From assembly GCA_017937385.1 (NCBI GenBank), contig JAGBDR010000003.1, positions 1 through 64,000 of the forward strand: a stretch of DNA of 64,000 nucleotides, given 5' to 3'. The notes under the pieces are model-generated. The model searched no databases. It saw nothing but the letters and a program-made list of their open reading frames with translations, and was not told the DNA's origin. The stretch's first letter is position 1. Each line of letters opens with the position of its first letter. Position numbers and translations under genes: made by a program. Of the stretch, positions 9,581 to 16,999 are shown piece by piece. The DNA comes from Parabacteroides sp. GTDB lineage: Bacteria > Bacteroidota > Bacteroidia > Bacteroidales > Tannerellaceae.

Positions 9581-9961
9581 TTACTTTTTTTTCTTGAAAA
9601 GTTTCTGTATAATCCACGCCTGGATTTTCCGGACGCCCCAAGCGGTCAACAAGGGCCGTGCGACATCCCATGCGACAGGCAGTAAACCTTGTGCCACAGA
9701 AAGATAGTCGGCAAATCCAAGCGGCATGGACGGCGTTTCCGAGGAAGACGCAGGCCGGCTGCTTCCCGTCCCTTTTTTGGATTGGGTTTTCGAGTTGGGG
9801 AATAAGAGGGCGGAGATACCTGAAAGCAGCAACGTGCCGGCGTTCTCCTGTATGTATGAGAAATCAGCATTCAGTTTCTGTTCTTGCCTGGCGCATGCCT
9901 GTTGGATGCGGCGGCGATCAGAAATCAGCTTCTCCAGAGGCGTCTGTTGCGGATTGTTCAT
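9581..9961 (-). CDS. Hypothetical protein, last gene of the YtxH/holin-like cassette
   Basis: About 126 residues from the ATG at 9961 (MNNPQQTPLEK), or 135 from an ATG at 9988; neither has a ribosome-binding site. An N-terminal helix (EKLISDRRRIQQACARQEQ) is followed by a moderately hydrophobic stretch (TLLLSGISALLF) and a basic C-terminus rich in lysine. The 5' end overlaps the holin-like gene, which argues for translational coupling. I recognise no characterised family. Position suggests a membrane-associated partner of the two upstream proteins. Confidence 0.75.
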   Translation of the reverse strand: MNNPQQTPLEKLISDRRRIQQACARQEQKLNADFSYIQENAGTLLLSGISALLFPNSKTQSKKGTGSSRPASSSETPSMPLGFADYLSVAQGLLPVAWDVARPLLTAWGVRKIQAWIIQKLFKKKK

Positions 9962-10328
9962 GGTCTGTCGCGTTTGTTTTATCATCATTTGTTGTCAATG
10001 CGGAGATCACAATGTTTAATATCGTATGGCCGATTCTGTCTTTGTTCAGGATAATCAAACCGATCAGCAACAGATAGAGTACGGCTACGACACCGAATCC
10101 CGAACCGGCCGAACCGAACAGATCTCCTAAATAAAGTCCTAAAGCAAGGAAAATGAACAGAATCGCAAAGAAAGCCAGAAATAGCAAAATGACTCCGTAC
10201 GAGAGAACGGCGATGACTTTCCCCGTTCTCTCATAGGTGTTCAATTTCAGGAGTTCGAGCTTCAACTCCACGTAAGCTGAAAGATCTTTTTTCAGTTCAC
10301 GGAAGATTTCATCTGCGTTTTTCTCCAT
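9918..10328 (-). CDS. Phage-holin-family-like membrane protein
   Basis: 136 residues: an amphipathic N-terminal helix (IFRELKKDLSAYVELKLELLK) and two closely spaced transmembrane segments around residues 35-62 and 70-92, then a polar tail. This is the layout of the Phage_holin_3_6 / YqjE-type family. Despite the name, chromosomal members are usually envelope-stress proteins and not lysis proteins. It starts 6 bp after the YtxH-like gene. Confidence 0.78.
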   Translation of the reverse strand: MEKNADEIFRELKKDLSAYVELKLELLKLNTYERTGKVIAVLSYGVILLFLAFFAILFIFLALGLYLGDLFGSAGSGFGVVAVLYLLLIGLIILNKDRIGHTILNIVISALTTNDDKTNATDHEQSATDASGEADF

Positions 10329-10334
10329 ACCCGT

Positions 10335-10556
10335 TTACTCGGCTACGATTTCTTCTGTCGTTTTCGCAAGTTCGGCTTTCCCCTCTTTGTATTTGGCAAG
10401 AGCGGAGTTGAAACCTTCTTTTACTTTTCCGACTACGCCGTTCAGCTCTTCCAGCAATTGTTCTCTTTTATCTGTTGCTGCCAGATAACCGACTGCGGCA
10501 CCGACTGCAGCGCCTACTACTAATCCCAGTAATAATTTAGAATCTACGCTTTTCAT
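10335..10556 (-). CDS. YtxH domain-containing protein
   Basis: A 73-residue protein with one glycine/alanine-rich membrane helix (LLLGLVVGAAVGAAVGYLA, residues 8-26) and a charged helical tail (KREQLLEELNGVVGKVKEG). YtxH proteins are general-stress proteins in Firmicutes, and the function here is unknown. It is the first gene of a three-gene cassette. A near match to the promoter element (TATCTTGG on the minus strand, 10584-10591) lies upstream. Confidence 0.85.
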   Translation of the reverse strand: MKSVDSKLLLGLVVGAAVGAAVGYLAATDKREQLLEELNGVVGKVKEGFNSALAKYKEGKAELAKTTEEIVAE

Positions 10557-10647
10557 AATTTTTTCTTTTTATGATGTTGTTTACCAAGATAACGTTTTCA
10601 GTTGGATGTTGGTTTATCCGGGCTGTTATTTTTAAGGTTAATTAATG

Positions 10648-11499
10648 CTATTGCTTTTGGACTTTCACGGCGACCCAGTTATTTTTCTCCGTGTGTGATA
10701 ACAGGGTCAGTCCGTTGCGTTTGCATTCTTCCTCGATGGCCGGAATGTCTTGTACGTAGAAGCCGCTCATGTATAAGACTGCTCCCGGTTTCATGCACGC
10801 GTTGTAATGGCGGATGTCGTTCAGCAGGATGTTCCGGTTGATATTGGCGAACACGATGTCGAATGTCCCGAATGCCGGAATCTGTTCGGCGCCGCCGAGG
10901 GCGACTTGGATATCGTCCGTATGGTTCAGGCGGATATTCTCGAGTGCATTGTTGTAGGCCCATTCGTCGATGTCGATGCCCACCACACGTCCGGCTCCTT
11001 TCATGCGGGCGAGGATGGCGAGTACGGCTGTCCCGCATCCCATGTCGAGCAGCTCTTTGCCGGCAAGGTCCAGTTTGAGCATTTCGCTGATCATCAGGAA
11101 CGTCGTTTCGTGGTTGCCGGTCCCGAATGCCATCTTCGGATCGATGATGATGTCGTAGGTGTAACCCGGTTCGGGTTCGTGGAAAGAAGTGCGGATGATG
11201 CAATCCTTGCCGATGCGGATCGGCTTGAAATAGTTCTTTTCCCATTCCTCGTTCCAGTCCTTGCTTTCCACCAGTGTTTCAGTAAAATGGATTTCCACGT
11301 TTTCCAACGGAAATTCGGCCAGTTTGTCCTGCAATCCTTTTACATTATATAATAGGTCGGAAATATACCCTTGCAACCCGTTCTCGGTTTCGGCAAAACT
11401 CTCGAAACCGATCTCTCCTAATTCGGCTGCCAGCACATCGTTGATGATGTTGTTCTCGATCGGAGAGGTGTATGTGAATGTAAGCTCGTAATAGTTCAT
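10648..11499 (-). CDS. prmA: Ribosomal protein L11 methyltransferase
   Basis: PrmA methylates ribosomal protein L11 using S-adenosylmethionine. From the ATG at 11499 (MNYYELTF) it is 283 residues. The N-terminal substrate-binding domain is followed by FGTGNHETT and the SAM motif LLDMGCGTAVLAILA, then ANINRNILL. The longer frame to 11643 has no family similarity. A -7 element lies 32 nt upstream. It probably forms a single-gene unit. Confidence 0.93.
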   Translation of the reverse strand: MNYYELTFTYTSPIENNIINDVLAAELGEIGFESFAETENGLQGYISDLLYNVKGLQDKLAEFPLENVEIHFTETLVESKDWNEEWEKNYFKPIRIGKDCIIRTSFHEPEPGYTYDIIIDPKMAFGTGNHETTFLMISEMLKLDLAGKELLDMGCGTAVLAILARMKGAGRVVGIDIDEWAYNNALENIRLNHTDDIQVALGGAEQIPAFGTFDIVFANINRNILLNDIRHYNACMKPGAVLYMSGFYVQDIPAIEEECKRNGLTLLSHTEKNNWVAVKVQKQ

Positions 11500-11531
11500 A
11501 TTGCTTCTTTTTGTGTTTATTATCCGGTGGA

Positions 11532-11539
11532 CAAAATTA
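11532..11539 (-). promoter_or_regulatory. Promoter -7 element for prmA
   Basis: Minus-strand TAATTTTG, matching TAnnTTTG, 32 nt before the ATG. Confidence 0.45.
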
Positions 11540-11744
11540 CATAAAAACAATCGATTTTCATGCGGGTCGGATAAAAATCCGGAATAGGGGACAAACGAGG
11601 CACCGGTTGGGCTTTTTGTCAAAATTATAAGTTGTAAAATCATTTTTGAAAATGATAGTCAGAGAAGAAATCCTTTCCTTTACAGACGGAATTATGTTTT
11701 CTCGGATCTTGGTTCCGTCAATCGATTTTATAATTACAAAAAAT

Positions 11745-14321
11745 ATGATGAACTACAAACAAATGCTTTATTGTGCAGCACTTGCCATGCTGATGGCTTG
11801 CAACACTGCTGACAAGAAAAACACAGGGAAACTGGTGGATGCGCTCGATGACGAAGCGTGGACAAAATCAGAGTGGATTTCGGTAGCCGATGCTCCGGTC
11901 GTGACGGGTGTCGTCAATGACGGTACGCGTGCGGCAGACGGCGCCAGTTGGTTTGTTTCCACGCTGACCAACGAAAACGAGGTGAAACGTGTAGAGTGGA
12001 TGACGGCAGGACTGGGTGTCTACGATCTGTATGTGAATGGGACGCTGATTGGTAACGAGGTGCTCAAGCCCGGTTTTACCCATCCGCTTAAGACCAAACG
12101 CTCGTTTACTTATGATATTACCGATGTATTCAATACCCGTTCAGGGGCAACGAACCAGTTGGCTGCACAGGTGACACCCGGTTGGTGGGGAGACAAGATT
12201 GTCACGCCCAGTGGGAGTCAAGGCATGTATGGTAAGAAGTGCGCGTTCCGTGGCGTATTGCGTGTGACCTATGCAGATGGGACGGCGCGTCTTTTGGGAA
12301 CCCATCCCGACACCTGGCAAGCCGGTATAGCCGGGTCGGTGAAACATGCCGCCATCTTTGACGGGGAAGTTTACGACGCCCGCGAAGCACAAGGATTTCT
12401 CACACCGGAACGGCTCTCCAAACCGGAAGTGAACCGTGAATTTCAAGGACAGATCCGTCCCAACAATGGTGCGGAGGTTTACATGCGTCCAGACATAGCG
12501 CTTGCACCGGTAAAAGCATACGTTTGGCAAGAGGTGACGGGACAGAATGAAGAGGCTTATGGCAAGGTGGTCATTAAGAAAGAGTTTGCGGCGGGTGAAC
12601 CCATGCAGGTGAATCCGGGCGAGAACTTAGTGGTGGACTTCGGACAGAATGCTGCCGCGGTACCGGAATTTCTGTTCCAGGCAAAGGAGGGCACGACGCT
12701 TCATTGCGTGACATCGGAGTTGCTCAACGACGGGAATGGGGCAAAGAGCCGGGGCATGGACGGACCGGAAGGGAGCGTGCATCGTCTTAATCTGCGCATT
12801 CCGGACACGGGCATGATGCTTGACTATACCTTTGCGGCAGGTGAAAAACCGGTCTCTTATCGTCCGCGGAATACGTTCTTTGGGTATCGTTTCCTCTCGA
12901 TTACCGTTACAGAACCGGTGATCATCAGCCAGATACACAGTGTCCCCGTTACGTCCATTGCCCAAGAGATGGAAATCGGACGCCTCTCTACGGGGAATGA
13001 ATTGGTGAATAAACTGATCTCGAATACCTATTGGGGGCAATTGTCCAACTACTTGTCTGTTCCCACCGACTGTCCGCAGCGCAATGAGCGTTTGGGATGG
13101 ACGGCCGATACGCAGGTGTTTACCGAGACCGGCACGTTCTTTGCCAACACGAGCCGCTTCTTCCATAAGTGGTTGCAAGATTTGCGCGACACTCAGTCTC
13201 CAATGGGTGGCTATCCCGGTGTGGCTCCTTTTGCGCAGTATGGAGCTGGAGACCATGATATGATGCGCCTGGGTTGGGCGGATGCCGGGATCATTGTACC
13301 GTGGGTTGTCTGGAAACAATTTGGCGACAGACAGGTCATCGAGGAGTCCTGGGAGTCGATGGAACGTTTCATGAACCACGTGGCGGAAACGAAGTACGAC
13401 CACAACGCTCTGAAAGACGAGAACGGAAATTACCAATGGGCGGATTGGCTGAGCTACGAGCCGCTGGAAAGCTGTAGCGGGCGTGCTTTCGGTCCGAAAG
13501 GTCCTCTTCCTGAGGCAGTGGATTACTGGAATTACCTGTGTGCCAGCTATTGGCTGATCGATGCCGGTATGATGTGCGATATGGCAAAAGCGACCGGACG
13601 TGACGCTTCGCGCTATGCGTCGATGGTCGATGAGGCACGGGAGTACATACGCCGGACGTTCTTTACTTCCGGAGGTGAGTTCAATACCGCCATTTTGAAC
13701 ACCATGCAGACGCCTGCCTTGTTTGCCTTGAAAAACAAGATCCTGGAGGGTGAAGCCAAAGAACGGATGATCGCCCGCCTGCGTCAGAACTTCAAGGAGC
13801 ATGACAATTGTTTGCAGACCGGTTTCCTGGGCACTTCGATCCTTATGGCCACACTTACCGAAAACGGGATGTCCGACATCGCTTACGAACTTCTTTTCCA
13901 ACGTAAAAACCCGTCGTGGCTCTATTCCGTCGACAATGGCGCCACCACCATCTGGGAACGCTGGAACAGCTATATGATCGAGGAAGGCATGGGACCTCGT
14001 GGCATGAACTCGTTCAATCACTACGCGTATGGTTGTGTATGCGAATGGTTGTGGAAAACGGCGGCTGGCATCGCTGCCGATCCTGCGCAGCCGGGCTTCC
14101 GCCACATCATCATGCGTCCCGTGCCCGATCGCCGTTTGGGCCATCTTACGGCTGAATATCAGTCGGCGGCAGGACTTATCAAAAGCGCATGGAAATATGA
14201 AGGAGATACGTGGCAGTGGACCTTTACTATTCCGGAAGGGACAACGGCGGCTGTTACGCTTCCCGGTGAGGCGGTCGCCAAGGAATACGGTGCGGGCACT
14301 TATACCTTGAGTACAAAATAG
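11745..14321 (+). CDS. Glycoside hydrolase family 78 alpha-L-rhamnosidase, lipoprotein
   Basis: From the ATG at 11745 (MMNYKQ) the product is 858 residues with a lipoprotein signal ending LMAC at Cys19, so it should be anchored in a membrane, possibly facing outside. The GH78 catalytic barrel is marked by DCPQRNERLGWTADTQ at about 442-457 and ATTIWERWNSY near 727. Upstream lie beta-sandwich domains including a lectin-like region (WMTAGLGVYDLYVNG). It would release rhamnose from plant or bacterial glycans. No SusC/SusD pair, regulator or other hydrolase adjoins it. The frame continues 5' to 11646, but that part lacks signal-peptide character. Confidence 0.88.
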   Translation: MMNYKQMLYCAALAMLMACNTADKKNTGKLVDALDDEAWTKSEWISVADAPVVTGVVNDGTRAADGASWFVSTLTNENEVKRVEWMTAGLGVYDLYVNGTLIGNEVLKPGFTHPLKTKRSFTYDITDVFNTRSGATNQLAAQVTPGWWGDKIVTPSGSQGMYGKKCAFRGVLRVTYADGTARLLGTHPDTWQAGIAGSVKHAAIFDGEVYDAREAQGFLTPERLSKPEVNREFQGQIRPNNGAEVYMRPDIALAPVKAYVWQEVTGQNEEAYGKVVIKKEFAAGEPMQVNPGENLVVDFGQNAAAVPEFLFQAKEGTTLHCVTSELLNDGNGAKSRGMDGPEGSVHRLNLRIPDTGMMLDYTFAAGEKPVSYRPRNTFFGYRFLSITVTEPVIISQIHSVPVTSIAQEMEIGRLSTGNELVNKLISNTYWGQLSNYLSVPTDCPQRNERLGWTADTQVFTETGTFFANTSRFFHKWLQDLRDTQSPMGGYPGVAPFAQYGAGDHDMMRLGWADAGIIVPWVVWKQFGDRQVIEESWESMERFMNHVAETKYDHNALKDENGNYQWADWLSYEPLESCSGRAFGPKGPLPEAVDYWNYLCASYWLIDAGMMCDMAKATGRDASRYASMVDEAREYIRRTFFTSGGEFNTAILNTMQTPALFALKNKILEGEAKERMIARLRQNFKEHDNCLQTGFLGTSILMATLTENGMSDIAYELLFQRKNPSWLYSVDNGATTIWERWNSYMIEEGMGPRGMNSFNHYAYGCVCEWLWKTAAGIAADPAQPGFRHIIMRPVPDRRLGHLTAEYQSAAGLIKSAWKYEGDTWQWTFTIPEGTTAAVTLPGEAVAKEYGAGTYTLSTK

Positions 14322-14332
14322 TTTCAAAAATA

Positions 14333-14364
14333 TTTGGATGATACAACAGGAAACCGTAATTTTG
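14333..14364 (+). promoter_or_regulatory. Promoter of rplU-rpmA
   Basis: TTTG at 14333-14336, a 20-bp spacer, and TAATTTTG at 14357-14364: a full match to the Bacteroidetes consensus. Transcription would start near 14370, leaving a leader of about 80 nt that could carry ribosomal-protein autoregulation. Confidence 0.75.
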
Positions 14365-14451
14365 CGCTCTGAATTCCGCAGGGGGTAAACAAGTGGTGCT
14401 TAGAAACGTATCCACCTCCGGGACATAACCTGTTAAATATAAAAAAGACAG

Positions 14452-14769
14452 ATGTACGTAATCGTAGAAATCAACGGACAGCAGTTCAAGGCTGAAGAAG
14501 GAAAGAAGTTGTTCGTTCATCACATTCAGAACGCAGAAAGCGGTGCTGTTGTGGAATTTGAAAAAGTATTGTTGGTTGACAACAATGGCGAAGTAAAAGT
14601 AGGTGCTCCTACCGTAGAAGGCGCAAAGGTAGTATGTGAAGTGCTGTCTCCGCTGGTAAAGGGTGATAAGGTGCTGATCTTCCACAAGAAGAGAAGAAAA
14701 GGTTATCGTAAGTTGAACGGTCACCGTCAGCAGTTCACTGAAGTGAGTGTAAAAGAAATTGTTGCTTAA
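14452..14769 (+). CDS. rplU: 50S ribosomal protein L21
   Basis: A 105-residue L21 protein with the expected opening [18 protein letters not shown] and the conserved tail [17 protein letters not shown]. It binds 23S rRNA in the large subunit. It is the first gene of the conserved rplU-rpmA pair, with a 22-bp gap to rpmA. Codon use fits high expression. Confidence 0.98.
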   Translation: MYVIVEINGQQFKAEEGKKLFVHHIQNAESGAVVEFEKVLLVDNNGEVKVGAPTVEGAKVVCEVLSPLVKGDKVLIFHKKRRKGYRKLNGHRQQFTEVSVKEIVA

Positions 14770-14791
14770 CGTTTAAAGGAGAAAAGAAGAA

Positions 14792-15058
14792 ATGGCACAT
14801 AAAAAAGGTGTGGGTAGTTCTAAGAACGGCCGTGAATCACAAAGTAAGAGATTAGGTGTTAAGCTTTTCGGTGGTGAAGTTGCTAAAGCTGGTAACATCA
14901 TCGTCCGTCAGAGAGGAACCGTTCATCATCCGGGTGAAAACGTAGGTATGGGTAAAGACCACACGTTGTATGCCTTGGTGGATGGCGTGGTTACTTTCCG
15001 CAGAGGTAAGGAAAACCGTTCTTTCGTTTCTATAAAGGAAGTTGTAGCAGAAGCATAA
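14792..15058 (+). CDS. rpmA: 50S ribosomal protein L27
   Basis: An 88-residue L27 protein beginning [16 protein letters not shown]. The flexible N-terminus reaches the peptidyl-transferase centre, and here it starts directly with the mature AHKKG form, with no cleavable Firmicutes-type extension. A strong terminator follows the stop. Confidence 0.98.
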   Translation: MAHKKGVGSSKNGRESQSKRLGVKLFGGEVAKAGNIIVRQRGTVHHPGENVGMGKDHTLYALVDGVVTFRRGKENRSFVSIKEVVAEA

Positions 15059-15080
15059 GTGCGGGTTTTACATAGAAAAA

Positions 15081-15117
15081 GAAAGAGGATATTCGCTTGG
15101 CGGATATCCTCTTTTTT
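15081..15117 (+). terminator. Rho-independent terminator of rplU-rpmA
   Basis: AGAGGATAT (15084-15092) pairs with ATATCCTCT (15104-15112) and runs into a T tract. The flanking A and T runs make it usable from both strands, so it may also serve the convergent HU-like gene. Confidence 0.92.
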
Positions 15118-15130
15118 ATGCTTGGCAGGT

Positions 15131-15727
15131 TCATTCAGCCTTAGCCAACAGGTATATTCTGTGGGTTCGGTAACCGATGCTTCGGATGATTCCGTCGGCG
15201 AGGAATTGCCGGATATCGTTTTGCGAGGCGTAATAGGTGCAACTGTTTAACAGCGCATACGCTGAGACATTGATGGACGGATGATTTTGCAGGTATTCCA
15301 GCATTTTCTTTTTTCTTCCGTCCCGGTCCGTACTTGGTAGGTTCCGGCGCTTGATTGCCTGTAACTGGTTTTGTTTCACCCGTTCCTTTAAAGAGTTGGC
15401 ACAACGGAAATTCACGCCATGTACGCGGATCGTGCATCGCTCTTTTCCCTTGTCGTCTTTCCCTTGCGTACATCGCAGGGAAGGGGAGAAGTGCCCCAAG
15501 CCTTCCAGTTCGACGCTGTAGCCATTGGCCAGTTCCCTTCCGATGTATTGTCCCAACGCTTCGAGAACGGCTTTGATGTCGGAAGAGGTGATAGAACAGC
15601 TGTCACTGAGCAGGTGGCAAATTTCCTCCATCCTTTTTGTCCCGTTCAGGATGGGACGTGCATACGGTTTTTGTTTGCGGCCGTTATGGGCCGGTGTTTG
15701 GTAAATGCTGAATTTGATTTTTCCCAT
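15131..15727 (-). CDS. HU-like (HU-HIG type) DNA-binding protein with C-terminal extension
   Basis: 198 residues. Positions 1 to about 120 match the Bacteroidetes HU-HIG layout: IKFSIYQTPAHNG, then DIKAVLEALGQYIGRELANG and VELEGLGHFSPSL, with the arm region near 90-115. Residues about 125-198 form a separate basic helical domain (KKKMLEYLQNHPSINVSAYA, then NDIRQFLADGIIRSIG) that looks like a winged-helix module. Ordinary HU is about 90 residues, so this is not the housekeeping form. It may act in nucleoid structure or at a mobile element. It has its own promoter. Confidence 0.82.
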   Translation of the reverse strand: MGKIKFSIYQTPAHNGRKQKPYARPILNGTKRMEEICHLLSDSCSITSSDIKAVLEALGQYIGRELANGYSVELEGLGHFSPSLRCTQGKDDKGKERCTIRVHGVNFRCANSLKERVKQNQLQAIKRRNLPSTDRDGRKKKMLEYLQNHPSINVSAYALLNSCTYYASQNDIRQFLADGIIRSIGYRTHRIYLLAKAE

Positions 15728-15843
15728 GAATGCTTGTATAGGTTGTTTTTGATGTTGCCGAAAATATAAACGAGCGTGTCAAAACTGTTTTTGAGGACGT
15801 CGATTTTATTACGGGCGTTCTCGAAAAACGGCTTCCTGATGAA

Positions 15844-15874
15844 CAAATATACGAAATTCGGGACCGGATGTCAA
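15844..15874 (-). promoter_or_regulatory. Promoter of the HU-like gene
   Basis: On the minus strand TTG (15874-15872), a 20-bp spacer, then TATATTTG (15851-15844). It implies a leader of about 110 nt. Confidence 0.6.
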
Positions 15875-15982
15875 GAGAAATTCTCATCCGTTCCGGAAAT
15901 TGTTCGGGAGTGAGTGAGAGCTTACGCATTTTTTGAAATTTAATTGGACCATTTGAATCCTTTACAAAGTGTTGGTGTTTTT

Positions 15983-16852
15983 TTAGACCGTATCCCGGTA
16001 TTCCCGTGGGGAATGGTTGGTCTGTTTGGAGAACAGTTTGGAGAACTGGGAGAGATTGGGGATGCCGACTGTTTCTGCGATTTCCTTGATGCTGAGCCGG
16101 GAGGTCAGAAGCAGGGTCTGGGCGCGTTCGATCCGCTTGGTCTGGATGTATTGGTTGGGGCCCATGCCGATGACCCGCCGGAAGATGCGGGAGAAATGGT
16201 CGGCACTGATGCACATCAGTTCTGCCAGGTCGCTCACGTGGATACTTTGTTGCAGATGGTTGTCGATATAATTGAGGGCTAAGTTGAGCCGTTCATACTG
16301 GTTGCGCGATTCCGGTTCGAGGAACTTCGTTTCTCCTAAGAAGCGTGAGAAGAGCTGCAACAGGATGCCGTTGCTTTCGATTTCGGTGGCGAGGTCGTAG
16401 TTGGAGCGGCTTTGGTTGACCGTATACAGGTTGTCCTTGTTGTCGTATGCCTTAGGGTTGGGGTTGTGGACGGCGCAGCCGGGGTTCAGTTCGAGAAAGC
16501 GCAACATCAGCCTTTTGTCCATTTCGCTGGCCGGGAGCTGGTAGCGGATGGTCGTATGTTCGAACAGGCTTCTGCCTCCGATCAGTTGGTCGAAGAAACA
16601 GATGTAATAGTGGTTCATGAAGTTGTCGCATTCATACGTGTGGAAGGTGAATTTGGGGATAATGAACAGTTCGTCGGGCGACAAGTTGTATTTTTTCTTG
16701 TTCATGTAGACGGCTGCTTTTCCTTCATGGATAAGATACAGGCGTGAGAAAGGGCTGATGATGTTCTCATAACACCACTCTTTCCCTGCACGGTGGTAGC
16801 CTGCATAGATCATCTGGAGTGACAGCGTATTCCGGTTGTTCAGTATTTTCAT
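15983..16852 (-). CDS. AraC family transcriptional regulator
   Basis: 289 residues: an N-terminal cupin-type sensing domain (about 15-140, with RLYLIHEGKAAVYMNKKKY) and a C-terminal double helix-turn-helix (about 190-286, with HVSDLAELMCISADHFSRIF and LSIKEIAETVGIPNLSQFSK). It ends HSPREYRDTV, typical of the family. It is transcribed divergently from the haem/SUMF1-like gene across a 147-bp gap holding both -7 elements, so it is the natural candidate regulator of that gene pair. The ligand may be a sugar, as in many cupin-type AraC proteins. Confidence 0.92.
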   Translation of the reverse strand: MKILNNRNTLSLQMIYAGYHRAGKEWCYENIISPFSRLYLIHEGKAAVYMNKKKYNLSPDELFIIPKFTFHTYECDNFMNHYYICFFDQLIGGRSLFEHTTIRYQLPASEMDKRLMLRFLELNPGCAVHNPNPKAYDNKDNLYTVNQSRSNYDLATEIESNGILLQLFSRFLGETKFLEPESRNQYERLNLALNYIDNHLQQSIHVSDLAELMCISADHFSRIFRRVIGMGPNQYIQTKRIERAQTLLLTSRLSIKEIAETVGIPNLSQFSKLFSKQTNHSPREYRDTV

Positions 16853-16877
16853 GTGAATAGATGGATTATCGACGGAA

Positions 16878-16885
16878 CAAATATA
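16878..16885 (-). promoter_or_regulatory. Promoter -7 element for the AraC gene
   Basis: Minus-strand TATATTTG, 25 nt before the ATG. Confidence 0.5.
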
Positions 16886-16961
16886 GGAAAAATCGGAATA
16901 TTATATCGGATTTTGCAAAGTATTAGGCATGTATTGTTAACTTTCGGAAACGTGAAACCCG

Positions 16962-16969
16962 TATCTTTG
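16962..16969 (+). promoter_or_regulatory. Promoter -7 element for the haem/SUMF1-like fusion gene
   Basis: TATCTTTG, 30 nt before the ATG at 17000. The usual -33 box is poor, which is common for activator-dependent promoters and fits AraC control. Confidence 0.5.
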
Positions 16970-16999
16970 TCGTGAAATCAATTTAACGATTTGAAGACC

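Noticed and set aside
9918-10328. Prophage lysis cassette suggested by the holin-like protein
   Set aside because: No endolysin, spanin or other phage gene is nearby, and the YtxH partner points to a stress or envelope role.
12627-14327. 566-codon minus-strand frame opposite the GH78 gene
   Set aside because: It is a shadow: the plus strand encodes a clear GH78 enzyme with conserved motifs, and the antisense product has no recognisable domain, signal or promoter.
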